DNA from: Arcicella sp043769985
GTDB lineage: Bacteria > Bacteroidota > Bacteroidia > Cytophagales > Spirosomataceae
Direction: 5' to 3'
Assembly: GCA_043769985.1 (NCBI GenBank)
Contig: JAYVIV010000180.1
Location: 1-40,323 of the forward strand
DNA length: 40,323 nt
Of the stretch, positions 17,255-26,365 are shown in pieces. How positions within the stretch are numbered: position 1 is the stretch's first letter; each line of letters opens with the position of its first letter. A model generated the notes under the pieces. The model had not been told where the DNA came from. It searched no databases and saw only the letters and a program-made list of their open reading frames with translations. The translations under genes were made by a program, and so were the position numbers.

Positions 17255-18736
17255 TCAACCCAAAACCTCCTTTATCACTTTTCCTTGCACATCGGTCAAT
17301 CTGAAATTTCTGCCTTGAAATAGATAAGTGAATTTCTCGTGGTCGAAACCTAATGTGTGTAAAATCGTTGCTTGTAAGTCATAAGTGGACGTTCTACCCG
17401 ATATTCCAGCGTAGCCAATGGGGTCAGTTTCTCCGTGGGAATATCCTTTTTTGATGCCACCACCCGCCATCCAAATGGTAAATGCTTCGGTGTGATGATC
17501 TCGACCTTTGTATGCCAAAACTCTACCTTCACGGTTTTCTTGCATGGGCGTTCTGCCAAATTCTCCACCCCAAACAACGAGCGTTTCTTCTAATAATCCT
17601 CGCTGTTTTAAGTCAATTAACAAAGCCGTTGTGGCTTGATCCGTTTCTTTGCATTTTTGTTGTAATCCTTTCCCCACCGAACTATCTTCGCCCGTACCGT
17701 GGGTATCCCAACCCCAATCGAAAAGTTGAACAAAACGTACCCCATTTTCCACTAACTTTCTGGCTAATAGACAGTTATTGGCAAAGCTTTCTTTTCCCAA
17801 TTCCGTTCCATACATCTCATGAATGTATTTTGGCTCGTTTTTAATGTCCATGACTTCGGGTACGGAGGTCTGCATTTTGAATGCCATTTCATATTGTGAA
17901 ATCCTCGCAATCGTCTCTGGGTCGTGAAATTCTTCGTATTGTTTTTGATTAATTTTGTTGATTGCTTCAATCGAACTTTTACGTAAGTCTCTACTCATTC
18001 CATCGGGGTCGGTTAAATACAAAACGGGGTCACCTTCTGAACGACATTGAACGCCTTGATATACCGAAGGCAAAAATCCGCTTCCCCAGGCTGATTTCCC
18101 CGCATCGGGATTTCGTCCACCCGAAGCCAGAACCACATAACCAGGCAAGTTTTGATTCTCTGAACCTAATCCATACGTAACCCAAGAACCCATCGCAGGA
18201 CGACCCAATCTTGGCGAACCTGTGTGCATCAACAATTGAGCGGGTGCGTGGTTAAACTGGTCGGTGTGCATGGCTTTCAGGAACGAAATTTCATCGGCAA
18301 CGGTCTGTAAATGAGGCAGATTATCAGAAAGCCAAGCTCCACTTTTACCGACTTGTGAGAATTTCGCCTGAGCCCCCAACATATTAGGAACGCCCCGAAT
18401 GAAAGCAAATTTCTTTCCTTCCAAAAACGATTGTGGACAAGGAAGCCCGTCCATTTTTTGGAGTTCTGGTTTATAATCAAACATTTCCAATTGCGATGGA
18501 GCACCCGCCGTGTGAATATAAATTACGGCTTTTGCTTTACCCAAAAGTGGCGAATTTTTAGGGGAAAGGGGATTTTGAGCGTTCGCCAGAGCATCGGCAG
18601 AGACGTTGTTTATTCCGCAACTATCAAGGAATGAACCCATTGCCATCAAGCCAATACCCGTGGTGCATTGTTTGAGGAAATGTCTTCGAGTTTCGTATTC
18701 TAAGAGTTGTTTATGTGCTTCTTGGTGGATTTTCAT
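17255..18736 (-). CDS. DUF1501 protein with twin-arginine signal
   Basis: A 493-residue protein of the DUF1501 family, which has the alkaline-phosphatase/sulfatase superfamily fold but no established reaction. The N terminus carries a clear twin-arginine export signal: T-R17-R18-H-F-L-K, then the hydrophobic IGLMAMGSFL, with C40 possibly lipidated though the LDSC box is not ideal. The core has DGLPCPQSF, FNHAPAQLLMHTGSPRLGRP, VVWGGEFGRTP, GRDHH and GYSHGETD, typical of the family. It lies 18 bases downstream of the cytochrome-DUF1549/DUF1553 gene on the same strand, a pairing best known from Planctomycetes and Verrucomicrobia. Folding in the cytoplasm before Tat export suggests a metal centre (inference). 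Confidence 0.9.
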   Translation of the reverse strand: MKIHQEAHKQLLEYETRRHFLKQCTTGIGLMAMGSFLDSCGINNVSADALANAQNPLSPKNSPLLGKAKAVIYIHTAGAPSQLEMFDYKPELQKMDGLPCPQSFLEGKKFAFIRGVPNMLGAQAKFSQVGKSGAWLSDNLPHLQTVADEISFLKAMHTDQFNHAPAQLLMHTGSPRLGRPAMGSWVTYGLGSENQNLPGYVVLASGGRNPDAGKSAWGSGFLPSVYQGVQCRSEGDPVLYLTDPDGMSRDLRKSSIEAINKINQKQYEEFHDPETIARISQYEMAFKMQTSVPEVMDIKNEPKYIHEMYGTELGKESFANNCLLARKLVENGVRFVQLFDWGWDTHGTGEDSSVGKGLQQKCKETDQATTALLIDLKQRGLLEETLVVWGGEFGRTPMQENREGRVLAYKGRDHHTEAFTIWMAGGGIKKGYSHGETDPIGYAGISGRTSTYDLQATILHTLGFDHEKFTYLFQGRNFRLTDVQGKVIKEVLG

Positions 18737-18754
18737 TGGTTTTAATTTTTGGTA

Positions 18755-21520
18755 TTACTCCTTCATCACAAATTCATCCAAATTCAAAATCGTCATGGCC
18801 ACCATCGTTTTTGCTGCTAAATCGGGCATATTTTTTGGTTTGATGGAGTTGTCTTCACAATACCCTAAAAACTTCATGGCTTCATTTGGATTTTTCTTAA
18901 AGTCTTGTAATGATTTTTGATATAATTCATTCAAAATTAACAGTTTATCATTCGATATTTCTTTGGACATCGCTAACAAATATCCCTTACGGATTTGTCC
19001 TTTTATATCCATCTTTTCCTTATCCATCCTTTTGGCAAAATACCTTGCACATTCCACATAAACAGGATCGTTTAGGCTTGTAAGGGCTTGTAGAGGCGTA
19101 TTTGTCCGTAATCGTCTTGCCAAACATACCTCTCGACTCGTACCATCAAAAGTTACCATTGATGGATATGGGCTACTTCTCCGCCAGTAAGTATATAAAG
19201 CACGTCTAAACTGATCTTCGCCTTCACTTTGTTTCCAACTGATACCACTGTATGGAGCTCCCCAAATACCTTCGGGTTGATAGGGCATCACGCTTTTTCC
19301 GTGCATTTTATTACTCAAAACCCCGCTTACTAAAAGAGCTTGGTCACGGACTTGTTCCGCCGATAATCTAACCCTTGCTCCTCTGGCAAAATAACGATTG
19401 GCTGGGTCTTTATCTAACATTTCGGGCGTAACTTTTGAATCCTGTTGGTAAGTTGCCGACATCACTATTTCCCTCAATAACTGCTTAGGTTGCCAATTAA
19501 ATTCCTTCATAAATTTGATGGACAGATAATCCAATAATTCAGGGTTTGAAGGCGTAAAACCCTGTGTACCAAAGTCTTCCATCGTTTCCACGAGTCCAAT
19601 ACCAAAGATTTGTTCCCAAAAACGATTCACGGCAACTCTTGCTGTTAATGGGTTTTGTTCACTACCAATCCAAGTAGCTAAACCTAAACGATTTTTGGGT
19701 AATTTTTTTGGTAAACCACCAAATAAAGTAGGAATATCTGGCTGAACTTCCTGAGTTTTTACTGTCCAATTTCCCCGTTCAAAAACGTTTGATTTTCTGT
19801 GCAAATTCAGAGGGTTTTCCTGCATCACCAGCGTAATATCCGTACTAATATTTGCCAAACGCCAAAATTCTTTTTGCATTGAATCATGCTCTGGATTGTT
19901 TTTAGCTGGAAATTCACTTAAAAAACCAAACCAATCAAAAATGGCAGTATAATCTTCTTTTCCTTTCAAATTTGGATTAACGGCTCTGAAATATAGATTA
20001 TGAATTCCGTTTACAGGCTTGAAATAAATCTGTTTCGACTGATAACCTTTCGTAGTATCTAATTTAGTTGATAGTAAAATTTCGCCATCAATTTTATCCA
20101 AATGTATCGTGAAAGTCCCTCCTATTTTATTGGAATTATACCGAAAAATCATTTGATTTTTTCCGTTCAAATCAACGTTTTTTAAACGGGTTGAACCTCC
20201 GTTTTGCATACCCAAAAACTTAGTATCGGATAATTCAGATTTGATAAATTGATCACAAGAGAGTGAATTGTAGGTAGGTTGCCAAGTCTTCAAAAATTTG
20301 TTGTACTCATTCGCTTTTTGCGGCGTAGCGTTTTTCTGAATCCAATTTTTGATTTGAACTACTTTTGCTGAATCCTCTTTTTGAAAAAGCCTTAAATGGG
20401 GATAATCGCCATAAGTATCTTCATCACGAGTATTATTGAAAAATGCCATATATTTGTAATAATCCTCATGCCGAAAAGGGTCATAAGGGTGGCTGTGGCA
20501 TTGAATACAGCTAAAAGTCGTCCCTTGCAAAACTTCCCAAGTTGTATTGGTTCTATCCATAACCGCCGCCGTTCTGAACTCTTCGTTGTCAGTTCCACCT
20601 TCATCATTGGTCATGGTGTTACGGTGAAAACCCGTGGCAATCAATTGATTATCAGTAGGATTTGGCAATAAATCACCCGCCAACTGTTCTTTAATAAACT
20701 GATTGTAAGGCATATTCTGGTTGAAGGAGTTTATCACATAATCACGGTATTTCCAGATACTTCTTTGGTCGTCACGCTCATAGCCTTTTGTATCTGAATA
20801 CCTCGCCAAATCTAACCACATTCCCGCCCAACGTTCACCGTATTTAGGAGAAGCCAACAATTTATCAACCGCTTTTTCGTAGGCATTATCCGACTTATCA
20901 TTCAGAAAATCAGTCAGTTGTTGTTCAGTTGGGGGAAGTCCTGTGAGGTCGAGGCAGACACGGCGAAGAAGCCTTCCTTTATCGGCTTGTACAGAATGTT
21001 TGAGATTTTCTTTTTCTAATTTATCCGAAACAAAATAATCAATGTCGTTTTTCTCCCATTTAGCAGAAAACCAGTCTGTGAAGCCCGCAAAGAAGTTTTT
21101 GTTAGGAACAGACGGCATTTCGGGCGTTGTGAAAGCCCAATGTTCACCCCAATTTGCTCCTTGTTTCACCCATTTCGTTAGTAATTCAATCTCATCTTTT
21201 GATAACGGTTCAGATTGATAAGGCATTCTTTCTTCGAGGTCTTTGTGAGTCAATCTTGCTATAAAATCTGAATGCTCGGGGTCACCTGGAATGATGGCGG
21301 GTTTGCCCGATTTAGTTTTTCCCAAAGCCTCTTCACGAAATAAAACACTAAATCCTCCTTGTTTTTTCACGCCTCCATGGCATTTGATACAACTACGGTT
21401 AAGAATGGGTTTTACTTGGGTACTGTAATCCACCTCATTGCTGTATCCAAACAATGAATACATCGAAAAACCACCCACCAAAACGGCTGAACTCCATATT
21501 AATAACTTATTGATAGTCAT
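18755..21520 (-). CDS. Cytochrome c - DUF1549 - DUF1553 protein
   Basis: A 921-residue exported protein of the planctomycete-cytochrome type. One N-terminal hydrophobic segment (about 7-25) anchors or exports it. A c-type heme site follows, C44-I-K-C47-H48, in a domain ending with EIELLTKWVKQGANWGEHWAF. DUF1549 spans about 155-365 (LLRRVCLDLTGLPPT, WADLARYSD-like DLARYSDTKGYERDD) and ends with a second CxxCH (CIQCHSHPYDPF). DUF1553 fills the C-terminal third (LATWIGSEQNPLTARVAVNR, GFTPSNPELLDYL, RRLRTNTPLQALTSLND). The reaction is unknown; the heme sites suggest redox chemistry in the periplasm. It is transcribed first, just ahead of the DUF1501 gene, and the two very probably work together. 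Confidence 0.92.
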   Translation of the reverse strand: MTINKLLIWSSAVLVGGFSMYSLFGYSNEVDYSTQVKPILNRSCIKCHGGVKKQGGFSVLFREEALGKTKSGKPAIIPGDPEHSDFIARLTHKDLEERMPYQSEPLSKDEIELLTKWVKQGANWGEHWAFTTPEMPSVPNKNFFAGFTDWFSAKWEKNDIDYFVSDKLEKENLKHSVQADKGRLLRRVCLDLTGLPPTEQQLTDFLNDKSDNAYEKAVDKLLASPKYGERWAGMWLDLARYSDTKGYERDDQRSIWKYRDYVINSFNQNMPYNQFIKEQLAGDLLPNPTDNQLIATGFHRNTMTNDEGGTDNEEFRTAAVMDRTNTTWEVLQGTTFSCIQCHSHPYDPFRHEDYYKYMAFFNNTRDEDTYGDYPHLRLFQKEDSAKVVQIKNWIQKNATPQKANEYNKFLKTWQPTYNSLSCDQFIKSELSDTKFLGMQNGGSTRLKNVDLNGKNQMIFRYNSNKIGGTFTIHLDKIDGEILLSTKLDTTKGYQSKQIYFKPVNGIHNLYFRAVNPNLKGKEDYTAIFDWFGFLSEFPAKNNPEHDSMQKEFWRLANISTDITLVMQENPLNLHRKSNVFERGNWTVKTQEVQPDIPTLFGGLPKKLPKNRLGLATWIGSEQNPLTARVAVNRFWEQIFGIGLVETMEDFGTQGFTPSNPELLDYLSIKFMKEFNWQPKQLLREIVMSATYQQDSKVTPEMLDKDPANRYFARGARVRLSAEQVRDQALLVSGVLSNKMHGKSVMPYQPEGIWGAPYSGISWKQSEGEDQFRRALYTYWRRSSPYPSMVTFDGTSREVCLARRLRTNTPLQALTSLNDPVYVECARYFAKRMDKEKMDIKGQIRKGYLLAMSKEISNDKLLILNELYQKSLQDFKKNPNEAMKFLGYCEDNSIKPKNMPDLAAKTMVAMTILNLDEFVMKE

Positions 21521-21572
21521 GGCATTGTCTATGAATTATTCTTCTTTAAATTAAAGGTTTAAGTTATAAAAA

Positions 21573-21910
21573 AAATCGCACTTTATTGTACTGGATTTCG
21601 CCTTTGTTGGTGTTTTCGCCAACAAATCGGACGAAATTTTGTTGGTGAAAACACCATAGCCGTCAGGTTAAGAGGTTGCTTCGGAGAAGCATAACCTTTG
21701 TAGTAATTGATTATCAGCGAGTTACGAGGCTTCGGAGAAGCCTAACATTAGTTTTAAGGTTGGGCTTCTCCGAAGCCTAAACGCCTGATAATCAATATTT
21801 TCTACAAAGGTTGAACATCTCCGATGTTAGTAGCCTGACGGCTATGGTGAAAACACCAACAAAGGAGAAACGTAGAAAATATCGTTAAAGTGTTGCATTT
21901 CACCATAGAA
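21573..21910. repeat. Large nested palindrome with four TCGGAGA hairpins
   Basis: The clearest terminal arms are 21601-21621 (CCTTTGTTGGTGTTTTCGCCA) and 21844-21864, with weaker pairing outwards to about 21573 and 21910. Inside, 21650-21667 pairs with 21834-21851 (CCATAGCCGTCAGG), 21693-21719 with 21782-21812 (AACCTTTGTAG..GATTATCAG), and 21726-21746 with 21759-21780. Four short hairpins with the core TTCGGAGAA or its complement lie at about 21680, 21731, 21765 and 21816. No frame crosses it. It resembles a composite REP or MITE-like element, or a structured transcript. Confidence 0.7.
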
Positions 21911-21947
21911 ACCATGGCAACGATTGACGAATTGACGATTGATTGGA

Positions 21948-21979
21948 TTTGATTATTGCGTATTTAACTTGTAAATTTG
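21948..21979 (+). promoter_or_regulatory. Promoter of the YoeB-type toxin operon
   Basis: TTTG (21948-21951), 20 bases, TAAATTTG (21972-21979): an exact fit to the Bacteroidota consensus. Transcription would start about 10 bases before the ATG at 21996, just outside the right end of the large palindrome. Confidence 0.6.
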
Positions 21980-21995
21980 TCAAAAAAATAAGGCT

Positions 21996-22262
21996 ATGAG
22001 TTCACTCGTTTTTCATATCGAAGCCGATAAGGCAGATACCAATATCTTAGATAGTATTAAGGCTTTTTTTGGTAGCCAAAAAGTGGAGATTTTTGTTAAG
22101 TCGGAAGAATCACTTTTAGAAACAATCGAAAAAAATAAAAAGTCAAAAATATCTTATTCAATACCTTACGATGAAATTGCTAAATTAGCTGAATCATTAG
22201 AAGAAGATGAAGATATTGATGTTATTTCTGAAATTAAAAAATATAAGCGTACGAAAATATGA
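21996..22262 (+). CDS. Putative antitoxin of the YoeB-type operon, unrecognised family
   Basis: An 88-residue acidic and then basic protein, not recognised as Phd/YefM, the usual YoeB partner. Residues 1-40 (SSLVFHIEADKADTNILDSIKAFFG..VEIFVKSEE) look like a small alpha/beta domain. A Lys-rich hinge (NKKSKISYSIPYDEIAKLAESL) follows, then a strongly acidic segment (EEDEDIDVISEIKKYK) suited to wrapping a basic toxin. Its stop overlaps the toxin start by four bases (ATGA at 22259-22262), the usual antitoxin-first arrangement. Its own good promoter lies 17 bases upstream. The role as antitoxin rests on position and charge pattern, not on sequence family. Confidence 0.75.
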   Translation: MSSLVFHIEADKADTNILDSIKAFFGSQKVEIFVKSEESLLETIEKNKKSKISYSIPYDEIAKLAESLEEDEDIDVISEIKKYKRTKI

Positions 22263-22516
22263 GGAATATTACGCTTACACCAGATGCTCTTGATGGAATG
22301 GCAGATTGGGCAAAATATGAACCAAAAATGTTGAAACGTATTTTCAGAATGTTCGAGGAATGTGGAAGAACACCTTTTGAAGGGATTGGAAAACCAGAGG
22401 CTCTGAAAGGTAATCTTAGTGGTTTTTGGTCGAGGCGAATCAATGATGAACATCGTTTAGTTTATGAAGTTACTGACGAAGACATTATCATTCATACTGT
22501 AAGAAATCATTATTAA
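22259..22516 (+). CDS. yoeB: YoeB/Txe-family toxin (mRNA interferase)
   Basis: An 85-residue RelE-superfamily ribosome-dependent endoribonuclease. The C-terminal two thirds match E. coli YoeB closely: RTPFEGIGKPEALKGNLSG, FWSRRINDEHRLVYEVTDED and the terminal HY. Active-site residues align one position later than in E. coli: E47, R66, H84 and Y85 are all present, so the toxin should be active. The first 35 residues are more divergent. It overlaps the upstream 88-residue gene by ATGA. The last two codons and the stop fall inside the left arm of a strong terminator hairpin, which may couple termination and translation of the 3' end. Confidence 0.93.
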   Translation: MRNITLTPDALDGMADWAKYEPKMLKRIFRMFEECGRTPFEGIGKPEALKGNLSGFWSRRINDEHRLVYEVTDEDIIIHTVRNHY

Positions 22517-22570
22517 TCCATAAAAAAGCCTCTCAAAATGATTTGAGAGGCTTTTTTATGGATTAATAAT
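22509..22570. terminator. Perfect bidirectional terminator between toxin and receptor genes
   Basis: Inverted repeat with perfect arms of about 28 bases: ATTATTAATCCATAAAAAAG then CCTCTCAA, four to six bases of loop, and the exact complement ending at 22570. The core AAAAAAGCCTCTCAA..TTGAGAGGCTTTTTT ends in T runs on both strands, serving the convergent toxin (plus) and receptor (minus) genes. It starts inside the toxin's last codons. Confidence 0.92.
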
Positions 22571-22573
22571 ACC

Positions 22574-25159
22574 CTAATTTCTCGGACGACCACCGCCACC
22601 CGCAGGAGCCGCTGGTGCAGCTGGCTGACCTCCACCGTCGCCACCATCTTTCATATCATCATTATTTACCGATTTCTTTTTCTTTCTTGTTTCCGTAAAT
22701 GATATTTTACCGATGCGGTAACTGAACGATACTTTAAAGTTCATATTTCGCAAAGTAGTGACGCTATTTTGGGCTATCGTAGGGGAATCAATATCACTCT
22801 TAATTACAAAACCATTAGGTGTGAAGAAGTTTTCAGCTCCAACTCCAATGCTACCCTTCTTATTAACAAAATCTTTTTTCACCCCCAAACTATAAATTCC
22901 AAATCCTCCTTGATTTCCTTGTAATTGCACTTGGTTTCCTCTGTAAAAAGCAAAAGTCTGTAAGCCCCAACCTTTTGCAATGTTATAACTACCAAAGATT
23001 CTGGCACTCGCTACCCAACCTTCATTGGAAGCATTAAACAGTGGATTTGGGTTATTATTTTTCAAAACAGTATAAAATAAATCTGTTCCTCCACCGATTT
23101 GTAATTTCCCAGAGGATACATTTAAAAATATATTAGTTCCGTAAGCATCTTGGTTACCAATGTTCAAATAGTTTGTTAAAATAATAGGTCTATTTTGGGC
23201 ATCGACCGTAGTAGTTCTAACACTTTCAATCCCTCCAGTGGTATTACGCACAAAGAATGCCGTGGTCAAAAAAACATTTTTGAAAAATGTGTTCACCGTA
23301 AATTCATAATTGTTCGTAAACTCAGGTGCCAAGGCTGGGTTTCCCTCCGTTACATTTGATGGATTGGAAGCATTTCTGTTCGGATTCAAAAACTGTAGCG
23401 AAGGTCTCTGAATACGGCGATTGTAACCTAACTTCAAAGTTGTTCCACCTTTCAAACTCTTTGATAAATTTATACTCGGCACAAATGTTCCGTAATCAAC
23501 AATATCAATATTTTGAGTTCCATTGCTTTCCGAAACTTGAACAGCATCAATATTGGTAAACTCATAACGTCCTCCCACTTTCAAACTATACTTCTTCTTT
23601 GTGGTAAGTGTATATGAAAAATAAGAAGCCGCAATATTTTGGTCGTAATCCAATGAACCATTATTTCCAACTTGTCTAAAATTAGAATTAACCTTTCTAA
23701 AAATTCCTTTTCCACCAAACTCAACCATCTGTGTTTTGCCGATGGGTGTCTGATAATCAATCTGTAGAGTTGTCTCTTGGTTAGAACTTGGATTTGTGTT
23801 CGTGATAATATTCGAGCCTTCAGGAAGTCCTAAAATCCTATTCGTAAAATCATTTACTCGATTATTTCTGCTGAATTGCCCTGAAATTGAGAGTTCTTGT
23901 TGAGGTTTTTTAAAGGTATGGGTATAATCAATATTTGCATCAACATTATTTGAATTATCAATAGATTCAACATCACGAGTCGAAGTATTGAACAATGTAG
24001 AAGGGTTTTGGATTGATCCTCTGTAAATATTAGTTAATAAATCATCTTGGTAATTATATTGATTTCTTGCTCCTAATTTTACCGAGGCAGTAACCGAGTT
24101 AAATTTATCAATATCCCAATCCCATCCAAATTGATAATTTCCAAACAATCCACTACTGCGTGTCTCCGCACCTTGAACATTCGTGGATTTTGTTCCGTCT
24201 GTCAGCGTTGTGATTTGGGTATTATCAAAACGACCGTTAATATTATAATTTGCTCTACCAAAACCACCCAACGAAAAACCCATTTTACCTTTACGGTAAT
24301 TACCGTTCAAGGATAAGTTACCACCTCTAATTCCAACGCTCGTATCCATATTGAGTGTAAGTCCTTGCAAAGTATTCTTTTTGGTGATGATATTAATAAT
24401 TCCTGATGAACCTTCTGCATCATATTTAGCTGACGGTGAAGTGATTACCTCTACTGATTTAATCATATCGGCAGGAATTTGTTTCAAAGCATCGGCAACA
24501 TTACTGGCTATGATGGTTGAAGGTTTATTATTAATCAAAACTCTTACGTTTGAACTTCCTCTTAATGACACATTGCCATCTAAATCGACTGATAACGAAG
24601 GCACTTTTCTAAGAACATCAGCACCGTCTCCTCCTTTGTTGGTAATATCTTTCTCGGCATTATAAACCAATCTATCCACTTTGTCCTCAATCAATGAACG
24701 TTGTCCTTCAACTGTCACTTCCGCCAAAGTCTGTGTACTTTGATTTAACTTAATTACCCCTAAATCTATTTCATCATTTTTATTGATAATGTTGACCTCT
24801 ATTTTTTTGGATTGAAAACCCATGAAAGAAACGGATAAAATATATTCGCCCGTAGCCACCTTTGTAAGTGTGAACTTTCCTTTATCGTCACAAATTGCAC
24901 CATCAATAATTTTATTGTCTTTCTTGGTTGATAAAGCAATGCTGGCATATTCAACAGCTTTTGAAACCGATGAATCAACCACATAACCCATGATTTTGCC
25001 TGAACCTTTTGCAGCAGCTTGTGCTGTTCCAGGAATAGCAGTTTGTTCGCCTCTGCGAGAACCTCCACCACCAAAACCGCCGCCACCCATCGGAAATTGA
25101 GCAAAAACAGAATTAACGAAAAGGCAAAATACTGCAGAAAAAAGTAATAAATTTTTCAT
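22574..25159 (-). CDS. Outer-membrane beta-barrel TonB-receptor-like protein
   Basis: An 861-residue outer-membrane protein of the Bacteroidota receptor type with a large C-terminal barrel (OMP_b-brl_3-like). After the signal peptide (about 1-20, FVNSVFAQ) comes an odd glycine-rich stretch (FPMGGGGFGGGGSRRG), then a carboxypeptidase-regulatory-like domain (about 50-140; IMGYVVDSSVSKAVEYASIAL). The plug is at about 150-260 (VDRLVYNAEKDITNKGGDGADVLRKVPSL, VRVLINNKPS, IKSVEVITSPSAKYDAEG), followed by the barrel with LKLGYNRRIQRPSLQFLNP. The C terminus ends in a second Gly/Pro/Ala-rich tail. The substrate is unknown. Minus-strand TAATTTTGG at 25204-25211 may be its -7 element. Confidence 0.92.
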   Translation of the reverse strand: MKNLLLFSAVFCLFVNSVFAQFPMGGGGFGGGGSRRGEQTAIPGTAQAAAKGSGKIMGYVVDSSVSKAVEYASIALSTKKDNKIIDGAICDDKGKFTLTKVATGEYILSVSFMGFQSKKIEVNIINKNDEIDLGVIKLNQSTQTLAEVTVEGQRSLIEDKVDRLVYNAEKDITNKGGDGADVLRKVPSLSVDLDGNVSLRGSSNVRVLINNKPSTIIASNVADALKQIPADMIKSVEVITSPSAKYDAEGSSGIINIITKKNTLQGLTLNMDTSVGIRGGNLSLNGNYRKGKMGFSLGGFGRANYNINGRFDNTQITTLTDGTKSTNVQGAETRSSGLFGNYQFGWDWDIDKFNSVTASVKLGARNQYNYQDDLLTNIYRGSIQNPSTLFNTSTRDVESIDNSNNVDANIDYTHTFKKPQQELSISGQFSRNNRVNDFTNRILGLPEGSNIITNTNPSSNQETTLQIDYQTPIGKTQMVEFGGKGIFRKVNSNFRQVGNNGSLDYDQNIAASYFSYTLTTKKKYSLKVGGRYEFTNIDAVQVSESNGTQNIDIVDYGTFVPSINLSKSLKGGTTLKLGYNRRIQRPSLQFLNPNRNASNPSNVTEGNPALAPEFTNNYEFTVNTFFKNVFLTTAFFVRNTTGGIESVRTTTVDAQNRPIILTNYLNIGNQDAYGTNIFLNVSSGKLQIGGGTDLFYTVLKNNNPNPLFNASNEGWVASARIFGSYNIAKGWGLQTFAFYRGNQVQLQGNQGGFGIYSLGVKKDFVNKKGSIGVGAENFFTPNGFVIKSDIDSPTIAQNSVTTLRNMNFKVSFSYRIGKISFTETRKKKKSVNNDDMKDGGDGGGQPAAPAAPAGGGGRPRN

Positions 25160-25400
25160 AAATATGAATATTAATAAATTTTGAAGTAACTGGAAACAAT
25201 AACCAAAATTATGGTTGACTTGTTTACGATAAAATTAAAATAGTACAAATGGGAACATTTTCAGATGAGCGGAAAAATGCTTAAATATGAATGAATGACA
25301 ACTATACAACACAAATATTGCATTTGTGTGTCTTAGATTTAGACAATTTTCGACCAATACAGTAATTGTGCCGATGAGAGGGGCAAATTTGGAGGGAATT
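25160..25400. other. Upstream region of the receptor gene, no gene seen
   Basis: AT-rich leader and promoter DNA. TAATTTTG (complement of 25204-25211) is a plausible -7 element, but no TTTG stands at the right distance. A small hairpin ACACAAAT..ATTTGTGT is at 25309-25329. No coding frame is supported. Confidence 0.4.
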
Positions 25401-25479
25401 TAATTGTTGAAGTTTGATTTGTTGAATTATTGCAGTGTATATCCACAATTCAACAATTCAAACTTCAACAACTATAATT
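25401..25479. repeat. Intergenic inverted repeat, TTGTTGAA/TTCAACAA type
   Basis: Left arm 25401-25432 (TAATTGTTGAAGTTTG..), right arm 25446-25479 (..CAAACTTCAACAACTATAAT), 13-base loop. The right arm runs into the stop codon of the amidase gene, again abutting a gene end. It may double as a terminator for that gene, though it is AT-rich. Confidence 0.65.
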
Positions 25480-26365
25480 AATCAATAAACCGTTTTGTAA
25501 TTGGCTGGTAGCTATCAATTCTTCTATCACGTAGGTAAGGCCAAGTAGAACGATAATATTCCGTTTTATCTAAATCAATTTCTTGCACGTGAACTTCCTC
25601 TTGGTCGTGCGAACCTAAGTATAAAAGTGTTCCGAATGGATTTGCCACAAAACTTCCACCCCAGAATTGTTGGTCAGCTTCACGTCCAACCCGATTAACC
25701 GATACCACGTGTACACCATTTGCCACAGCGTGCGAGCGTTGAATCGTTTGCCAAGCCGAATATTGTTCACGGTTAATATTGGGGTCAGTTTCGTTGGTGT
25801 CCCAACCAATTGCCGTTGGATAAAAAAGTACCTCAGCACCCATCAAAGCCGTAATTCTTGACGCTTCAGGATACCATTGGTCCCAACAAATCAATACGCC
25901 AATTTTGGCAAATTTGGTTTGAAAGACTTTGTATCCCGAATCTTCTGGTGAAGCATCTCCCGGTGTAAAGTAAAACTTCTCATAATATCCGGGGTCATCG
26001 GGAATGTGCATTTTTCGGTATTTCCCTAAATACGTTCCATCAGCATCCAAAACTGCCGTTGTGTTGTGGTATAAACCTGCGGCACGTTTTTCAAAAAGCG
26101 AAGCAATAATTACCACGCCCAATTCTTTGGCAACGGCAGAAAGTGTGTCCGTAGAGGGGCCGGGAATGGCTTCGGCTAATTTGAAATTTTCATGGTCTTC
26201 CACATCACAAAAATATAATGATGTAAATAATTCTTGGAGACAGACAATATTTGCTCCTTTTTGAGCCGCCTCACGAATTCCTAAGATTGCCTTTTGCATA
26301 TTTGCCTGTACATCAGCGGTACATGACATTTGGACTAAGCCTATGTTTATTTTTTTATTTTGCAT
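25478..26365 (-). CDS. aguB: N-carbamoylputrescine amidase (nitrilase superfamily)
   Basis: A 295-residue carbon-nitrogen hydrolase that converts N-carbamoylputrescine to putrescine, the last step of the agmatine route of polyamine synthesis. The Glu-Lys-Cys triad is E45 (CLQELF), K118 (YRKMHIPDD) and C160 (LICWDQWYPE). Length and the HIPDDPGYYEKFYFTPGD segment match the AguB subfamily rather than other nitrilases. Its partner agmatine deiminase, often adjacent in Bacteroidota, is not in the window. The start overlaps the preceding unknown gene by 11 bases, so it is probably translated from a three-gene mRNA with that gene and a 59-codon ORF. Confidence 0.93.
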   Translation of the reverse strand: MQNKKINIGLVQMSCTADVQANMQKAILGIREAAQKGANIVCLQELFTSLYFCDVEDHENFKLAEAIPGPSTDTLSAVAKELGVVIIASLFEKRAAGLYHNTTAVLDADGTYLGKYRKMHIPDDPGYYEKFYFTPGDASPEDSGYKVFQTKFAKIGVLICWDQWYPEASRITALMGAEVLFYPTAIGWDTNETDPNINREQYSAWQTIQRSHAVANGVHVVSVNRVGREADQQFWGGSFVANPFGTLLYLGSHDQEEVHVQEIDLDKTEYYRSTWPYLRDRRIDSYQPITKRFID

